This document shows, piece after piece, positions 52,547 through 57,426 of a stretch of DNA of 57,426 bases. The notes beneath the pieces are model-generated. The model did no database searches, had not been told where the DNA came from, and was given only the letters and a program-made list of their open reading frames with translations. The position numbers were made by a program, and so were the translations under genes. The number at the start of each line of letters is the position of its first letter. The stretch's first letter is position 1. Source of the stretch: Mycoplasmataceae bacterium (GTDB lineage Bacteria; Bacillota_I; Bacilli_A; Mycoplasmatales; Mycoplasmoidaceae); NCBI GenBank assembly GCA_031282505.1, contig JAITDP010000010.1, positions 1 to 57,426 of the forward strand, in the 5' to 3' direction.

Positions 52547-53305
52547 ATGAAAATTGATGGTTTAAATAATAAAGTTTCGATAAAATATGATAAGAAGTAT
52601 CAAGATGACCCAAGGATCAAACAATTAAATCTTACAAATGAAGAGTTTAAACGTTTTTACCCACAAATTGTTGCTATGTTTAACAATCAAGACACTGATA
52701 TAACACGCGACGAACTAGGAAAAATACATATCACCGTTAAAACTCTACATGCCGATAATGGCAATTGAATACATAAAGGTTTTTTAGATAAATTTAACAA
52801 TCTAACACTAAGTCCTGAACATTTTGGTTCTGTCATCCCCGCTTCTAAATTAAAAATAATTAATATATTGCTAAATGACCTCAAAACAGCACCTAGCAGT
52901 CATTATTTTTATTCGTTTGATACAAAAGACATTTATGTACTAATAGCATATGCTAACCATCTATCTTTGAATAAAAAAGTTTCCTTTATTAACCTAGAAG
53001 ATTTATACAAAATGAAAAAAGTTGGGAAAACCATTTCCAACTATTTTGACGATGCGTTAAATGCAGACATTGTTTTTATCGTTAATTTAAGAGATTTTGA
53101 AACCCATTGAATCCTTTCTGATTATCTTTCAATTTTTTTACGTGAAGCACACTATTTGGACATCCCTATAGTTTTCTTTTCACCTTATAAAATAATTGAA
53201 TTAAGTCGAAAGTTAACCAAAAAATTTCAAGCTACAAGTTTTTCTCCTGACGAACTTATAAAAACAATAACACTCATCGTAAAAACTGAAGAATTAAGTT
53301 TTTAA
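52547..53305 (+). CDS. DnaI-like helicase-loader homolog without Walker motifs
   Basis: 252 residues. Position after the DnaB/DnaD gene and alignment by eye point to DnaI: the segment corresponding to the P-loop (YLYG...GKS in Bacillus) reads YFYSFDTKDIYVLIAYANHL (about 119-138), and the Walker B segment (LILDDIG) reads VFIVNLRDF (about 174-182), then HWILSDYLSIFLREAHYLDIP with the Trp as UGA, and FFSPYKIIELSRKL. Both ATP-binding motifs are therefore lost while the fold outline remains. If right, it is an ATP-independent scaffold in helicase loading. Identification is by context plus remote similarity. Confidence 0.62.
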
Positions 53306-53375
53306 TTTTTGTTTTTTAACAATATTTTCTAGCAATTTTTACATTTTTTTTCATTCAGATGGTAATTATATATGT

Positions 53376-53675
53376 ATGGGATCTAGATATAAGACTCTAA
53401 AAAATAAAACAAAAATAATTATGGATAATTATTTACAGTTTGAAATAAATGAAAATTATAAAAATGATTTAAAATACCATGCAATGCACGTTTATATTGA
53501 TGGAATATTTAATGATTTGAAAAAAACAGAGGTATATGTATTAAAAAAACATTTTATTGATCATGAAGCTTACAAATACTGTGGTTACTCAAGAGCTAAT
53601 TATTACAAAAATCTAAAAACTGGTATGGAAAGGATTACAAGAAGATGCAAGATATATACACAATTAATCAAATAG
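53376..53675 (+). CDS. Small helix-turn-helix-like protein (sigma-region-4-like)
   Basis: 99 residues, basic. C-terminal half LKKTEVYVLKKHFIDHEAYKYCGYSRANYYKNLKTGMERITRR has the spacing of a two-helix DNA-recognition unit as in sigma region 4 or phage late activators. The ATG follows AT-rich sequence with a TATATAT box. Overlaps the next gene by 31 bp. Could belong to the MG284/MPN403-type family of mycoplasma small proteins; not verified. Confidence 0.6.
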   Translation: MGSRYKTLKNKTKIIMDNYLQFEINENYKNDLKYHAMHVYIDGIFNDLKKTEVYVLKKHFIDHEAYKYCGYSRANYYKNLKTGMERITRRCKIYTQLIK

Positions 53676-54679
53676 AGTACAATACAGTTAATTCAAACAG
53701 GTATGTATATATCGATAGTTACGATGGAAACGTCCGACTAGAAAATAATAAATGAAGATTTGATTTAAATTTTTATATTATCCATAATTCTATATTGCCA
53801 ACTAACTTCTTTCTTTTTGACCTTTCCACATCGTTTTTTCAAATTGATAGTATACAAATGAATGAAATTAAAAATACAACAATTCCATACTTTGTTACGC
53901 AAAAGAATTTATGCAGTGTTTATACAACCACTATATATGCTGATATTCCTAATCAGCTTATAAATCAGCAAGTTAACCTTTACAATGTTTTATTGAATGC
54001 ACATCTTTATGTCAACACAAGCATATTAGATGTTGTAGACATCCGTTCTGATGTTAATGAAATTAATAACTTCATTAGTGAATGTGGTGCACAAAATGTA
54101 AATGCATCATTTGAATACAACAATTCATATGAAATTAATAACAAAGAAACAGCATCAATTCAAATGTGCACAGATGTTTATATTAATTCAAAAACTGGAT
54201 CATTCTATAAAAATGGAACTGTAGGATATAAAAATTTAGTTAATCAAGATGATGCAATCACAAATTATTGTGAATTAAATTTTGATTCTGGTGTTACTAT
54301 AAAAAAAATTATGACATCATTTCTATATTGTGTTGATGAAGAAATGCAAGAATACTCTTATGAATTTGAAGATGATGTATGAGAGTGGACAGATGAAAGA
54401 TATACGATTGCTTTTAAACAAAAAACCTTTTTCAATATAGAAGACAACAAGTTAAGTAAAAGCAACAATGGTGTTACTGGAATTTATATTCCAGTTAATG
54501 CAACAGGTGAACTTACTTGTAATGTTGAAGTTCTTGATGAGATGAATAATTTAAGATTTTTCACCATAAAACAAGATGTTATATTTTCCAACAATCTTGA
54601 TAAGAACAACAAAATAAGTGTTGTAGATGGAGATTTTAAAGTTGATGAAGAATTTGCAAGCGATAAATATTATGACTAG
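53645..54679 (+). CDS. Unknown protein, Asn/Ile/Tyr-rich
   Basis: 344 residues. ATG 53645 lies inside the preceding gene. No signal peptide, no convincing membrane segment; the sequence is acidic with beta-type patterns and ends acidic. Two UGA Trp (NNKWRFD and DDVWEW). Its stop overlaps the following gene by eight bases. Together the three genes 53376-55142 form a tightly overlapping module downstream of the replication genes. No family recognised. Confidence 0.7.
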
Positions 54680-55142
54680 AAAGAAATTATCTTTATTTTG
54701 TGCAATAAGTGGTGTGTGTGCCACTGTTGGTGGTACCGGTGTTGGTATTTCAATATCTCAAAACAAACAAATTGATACAAAAGCAGATGACAATGATGAA
54801 GAATATACAAAAAATTTTATACGTTGAGATTTACATTCTCAATTCTCAGTTTCATCTCTTGAAACATTTCGTAAATGTACTATTATTAATAACCACTATA
54901 CATATATTTTGAATGAAACAAATTTTAGTTCAAAACTTAAAGATCGAATAAGAATAAATTTGTCAAAAGAATCAAGGTTCCACACTAATGCTGATAAATA
55001 TATTATTTATGTTAATTATTTTTTTGTCGATAACAAAAAAGTTAACATTGAGACAATATGAACACTAACTGATAAAGATTATCACAATAATGTTAAAGAT
55101 CAATTCTTTTATGATCTATTTTCAATTTTTTTACACGGATAG
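54672..55142 (+). CDS. Small signal-anchored protein of unknown function
   Basis: 156 residues. MTRKK followed by a hydrophobic helix (about 6-28, LSLFCAISGVCATVGGTGVGISI), then a hydrophilic exterior domain. No clean lipobox. Two UGA Trp (IRWDLHS and ETIWTLT). Overlaps the upstream unknown gene by 8 bp; its 3' end overlaps the convergent gene by 34 bp. Confidence 0.68.
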
Positions 55143-55669
55143 TTTAAAATTTTTGAAAGTCTTGCTTCTCACATTTCAAGAGGTGTTTTATTATCGATAA
55201 CACGCTCATATTTTAATCCTTTCATTTCTTTTTTACTAACAGTGAAAATATAAAAAGAGACATATATATTAGTTAATCACGCATATAGCTTTATATGCTT
55301 ATCCTCATAATTGATTAAAACAATAGAAAGCAAAGCATCATTGTCTTTTTCTTTATTAATAAGATCATTAATTTCACGTTGTGTTGTCACTTTATTAAGA
55401 TCAACCAAACAAATAATATGATTAAGTTTCTTTTCAAAATTTCTCGAAGCTAAAACATAATCAAAAATTTCTTCAGTATCAGCCTCTATTTTATCTGATA
55501 CAACAGCGTTTTTGCAAATTTTTCTTTCATTTAAAAGATTTTTAATTTTTTTTGAATTTAAAAAAGTCTTCTTATTAAAGTATTTGGACAATAAGTAAAC
55601 AAAAGTAATAGTGATCCTTGTTGTATCTGCAGGTTCTGTGTTTCCACATAAACAAACGTATTTACACAT
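55109..55669 (-). CDS. Unknown protein following rsmG
   Basis: 186 residues. ATG 55669 is coupled to the rsmG stop (TAATG). N-terminus MCKYVCLCGNTEPADTTRITITFVYLLSKYF is shaped like a strand-loop-helix at the place of a P-loop, but lacks GKT/GKS. The C-terminal part follows two UGA Trp (YAWLTN and EMWEAR). Genes next to rsmG often include parA/soj; a decayed relative is a speculation only. Confidence 0.6.
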
Positions 55670-56352
55670 TATTTAACAATATCCTTTCATTTACGAGGAT
55701 AAAATAAATTTGTGTTTGTTTTCTTTGTAAAAACCAATGTAACATTTGTGGTATCATTGTTATAAAATTCTTCTTTTATAAGAACAATATCAAGTTTCTT
55801 TATGATTTTAGCAGCATTTGAAAGCTCAACCTTATAATTAGATCCTTTTGGTTCAATTATTAAACCATTTACAACACAATAAGGGGTTGATATTTCTAAT
55901 ATATTTTTTAATTCACTAACCGCACGCGATGTAACTATATCATATGTTTCTCGCTCACATACTTGAATTTCTTCTGCTCTTTTTAAAATAATATTACATT
56001 TTATGTTAAGCGTATTACATAACTCATTCATAAAAACAATCTTCTTTTTATTAGAATCCATTACAGTTAAATTAATACTTGGAAACAATAATTTAAGTAT
56101 TATTCCTGGAGCACCATTTCCAGATCCAATGTCGAGGATTTTTTTATTTTCCATAGAGATGTTTTTAAAATGAATAAGGGAATCAAAAAAAAACTCCTTA
56201 TATATTTTTTCATCATCAGCAAGTCTTGTTAAATTTGTTTTTTGATTGTAATTTTGTAGTAAGTTTTTATATACTTCTATTTGTTTAAAAAACTCATCAT
56301 TAACATTTTCAAAATTTGCTTTAATTGCTTCAACAAAAGATAAACTATCCAT
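55669..56352 (-). CDS. rsmG: 16S rRNA (guanine527-N7)-methyltransferase RsmG
   Basis: 227 residues. SAM-binding DIGSGNGAPGIILKLLFP, acidic VMDSNKKK, and TSRAVSEL, all typical of GidB/RsmG. ATG 56352 is favoured over TTG 56361 because the minus-strand TATAAT (56361-56366) is eight bases upstream of the ATG. Last codons include a UGA Trp (RKWKDIVK). Confidence 0.95.
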
Positions 56353-56433
56353 TATTAACAATTATATTTTATATAAGTATTACAATATAATAAACTTTAA
56401 TGGATGTATGAGATCCGCATTTCACATTCATTA

Positions 56434-56510
56434 CGGGAAGTAGCTTAGCTTGGTAGAGCACTTGGTTTGGGACCAAGGGGTCGCAGGTTCAAATCCTGTC
56501 TTCCCGACCA
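56434..56510 (+). tRNA. tRNA-Pro (TGG)
   Basis: Acceptor CGGGAAG/CTTCCCG, anticodon loop TTTGGGA (TGG), T arm GCAGG/CCTGT with TTCAAAT, ACCA end. First of three tandem tRNAs. Confidence 0.95.
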
Positions 56511-56515
56511 TTATA

Positions 56516-56592
56516 GGCAAGGTATCTCAGTTGGTTAGAGAGCGGAGCTCATACCTCCGATGTCGTGAGTTCGAGCCTCGCCCTTGCCACCA
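56516..56592 (+). tRNA. tRNA-Met (CAT), probably elongator
   Basis: Acceptor GGCAAGG/CCTTGCC with a fully paired first position and anticodon stem CGGAG/CTCCG with loop CTCATAC; it lacks the initiator features (unpaired first base, three G-C pairs at the loop). CAU anticodon, encoded CCA. Confidence 0.85.
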
Positions 56593-56595
56593 TTT

Positions 56596-56672
56596 GGAGG
56601 TTTAGCTCAGTTGGTTAGAGCCCCCGACTCATAATCGGTTGGTCATAGGTTCGAGTCCTATAACCTCCACCA
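56596..56672 (+). tRNA. tRNA with CAT anticodon, probably tRNA-Ile2
   Basis: Acceptor GGAGGTT/AACCTCC, D arm GCTC/GAGC, loop CTCATAA, T arm ATAGG/CCTAT, ACCA end. Loop and body resemble the tRNA-Ile(CAU) of Firmicutes, whose anticodon C becomes lysidine to read AUA; elongator Met is the alternative. One mismatch at the base of the anticodon stem (C-T). Confidence 0.7.
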
Positions 56673-56887
56673 AAATATAGATATTGTTAAAAACAAAAGA
56701 AAGAATTAATTAAATTTTAATATAGATTTTTTAGCTTTAAAACTATTTATATATTCCTTCTGCGTATGTTAATTCACTATAATACATACTTGAAATGGCA
56801 ATCCAATCCATAAATAATTTACGAAATAACCCATATATATATATATATATATTGTTTAAACTTTCTTGCAAAAGGAGTTTTTAAGTA
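56673..56887. promoter_or_regulatory. Upstream region of AT-tract surface gene at 56888
   Basis: 215 bp without coding. From about 56777 it carries a block conserved with the region upstream of the gene at 590: TATAATACATA, TTGAAATG, and TTTACGAAATAACCC right before the AT tract. A Shine-Dalgarno AAAGGAG lies 10 bp before the ATG. Confidence 0.6.
56833..56852. repeat. (AT)10 tract in promoter of surface gene 56888
   Basis: Uninterrupted AT dinucleotides, 20 bp, ending 35 bp before ATG 56888. Three units shorter than the tracts of the two paralogs at 626 and 24414. Confidence 0.85.
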
Positions 56888-57426
56888 ATGAAAAACATTT
56901 CAATTGTTAATATTTTTCGTTGCATATGTTTAGTATCTATTTCTGTCAGTGCAATTGCAGGTGTAGCTTTGTATGGAAATCATTTATCACACAACAATGA
57001 TAACGATACAAATACTAACGATTCTACAAACACTATTACATGAAATGGACAATATAATTTAGGAGTTGATGACAATCCTGACTTTGTTGCTTCACCTACA
57101 CAACAAAGTATTGCTGCAGCTTTACATGATCAGTTTCCTGTAGCATTTCCACAACTTAATGACTTTTTTGTACAAATAACCGGTGAAAAAGATGCAATTG
57201 CTGTAGCAAATGCCTATTCTAACATTTACTCTGGTACAACAAACATTACATGGGATGTTGAACAAAAACTAAATCTTCCATCATCTGTTTTACTTTCTCC
57301 GTTTTACACACAAACAAATACTATGTATGAAAACCAAGATGTGACAGAACAAATGGTATTTGATAAACTTGTATCTGAGTATTCAAATAGTTTAAACATC
57401 AATCAATTGTTGTTAACACAAAGAAA
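56888..57426 (+). CDS. AT-tract-controlled surface protein family member (3' end outside window)
   Basis: About 179 codons visible. MKNIS then a hydrophobic signal anchor (about 9-29, IFRCICLVSISVSAIAGVALY), no lipobox. The exterior part shares the segment YNLGVDDNPDFVASPTQQS and the segment from TNITWDVEQ onward with the gene at 1-590, the latter almost base for base. Shine-Dalgarno AAAGGAG. Function unknown; surface exposure inferred. Confidence 0.8.
57237..57426. repeat. Near-identical inverted repeat, copy 2 (partner 55-244)
   Basis: Reverse complement of 55-244 with two differences. The repeat reaches the last base of the window, so its true length is not known. Confidence 0.85.

Noticed and set aside
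55109-55669. ParA/Soj ATPase next to rsmG
   Set aside because: No GKT/GKS motif and overall sequence not convincing; kept as unknown.
1-57426. CRISPR array, insertion sequence or prophage
   Set aside because: No regularly spaced direct repeats, transposase, integrase or phage structural motifs seen. Repeats are limited to AT tracts and the paralogous surface genes.
1-57426. Many short genes separated by TGA stops (standard code)
   Set aside because: The breaks fall in conserved domains at Trp positions and frames resume in register, so UGA is Trp; the fragments are single genes.

Overview
The window reads as chromosome of a wall-less bacterium (Mollicutes/Mycoplasmatota). It is very AT-rich. 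Almost every long gene is continuous only if UGA is read as tryptophan (dnaA, tsf, gyrA, gyrB, hisS, both ABC exporter subunits and many others have in-frame UGA at conserved or hydrophobic Trp sites). Genes are packed tightly and promoters are minimal. The genus cannot be fixed from sequence alone.

Layout. 1-590 and 56888-57426 hold two truncated members of one predicted surface-protein family, in opposite orientation at the two window ends; a third, complete member lies at 24479-25729. All three have an uninterrupted (AT)10-13 tract about 35-38 bp before the start codon. 741-7606 holds tRNAs, dnaA, adk, a galU-like gene broken in a run of eight G, tsf, era and a surface serine protease. 7560-16120 holds an M29 aminopeptidase, a PIF1-type helicase, a 1407-residue lipoprotein, a stand-alone rplF and a glycosyltransferase. 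16121-24188 holds rbfA, trxB, two tRNAs, a heterodimeric ABC exporter, a catalytically dead RNase J-like protein and an rpmI-rplT-infC cluster in rearranged order. 24203-24320 carries a minus-strand chain of five hairpins, a candidate new small RNA. 25754-33720 holds a second glycosyltransferase, def, SRP RNA, gyrA, a small internally duplicated protein, gyrB and cls. 33721-46767 holds a hydrolase, ruvX, a kinase/phosphatase pair with rlmN, dinB, hisS, RNase H, gpmI, nfo, an EzrA-like protein and tRNAs. 47004-56352 holds a TrbL/VirB6-like membrane protein, two RNA-modification enzymes, a DnaB/DnaD-type replication protein followed by a DnaI-like protein without Walker motifs, four unknown genes and rsmG. 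Three tRNAs precede the last surface gene.

How it works together. Most of the window is core information processing (replication, topology, translation, rRNA/tRNA maturation, protein targeting). A surface layer is superimposed: repeat-controlled surface proteins, a large lipoprotein, a membrane-anchored protease, a galU-like nucleotidyltransferase with a homopolymer frameshift, and two glycosyltransferases. Two different simple-repeat switches (promoter AT tracts; a coding G8 tract) suggest antigenic and glycan variation. The replication-initiation set (DnaA, DnaB/D-like, DnaI-like) shows erosion of ATPase motifs.

Transcription style is unusual and consistent. Many genes have TATAAT only 6-10 bp before the start codon, which implies leaderless mRNAs, and divergent genes share about 30 bp with overlapping -10 boxes. 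Convergent genes abut or overlap with no room for terminators. In contrast, the AT-tract surface genes have longer leaders with clear Shine-Dalgarno sequences.
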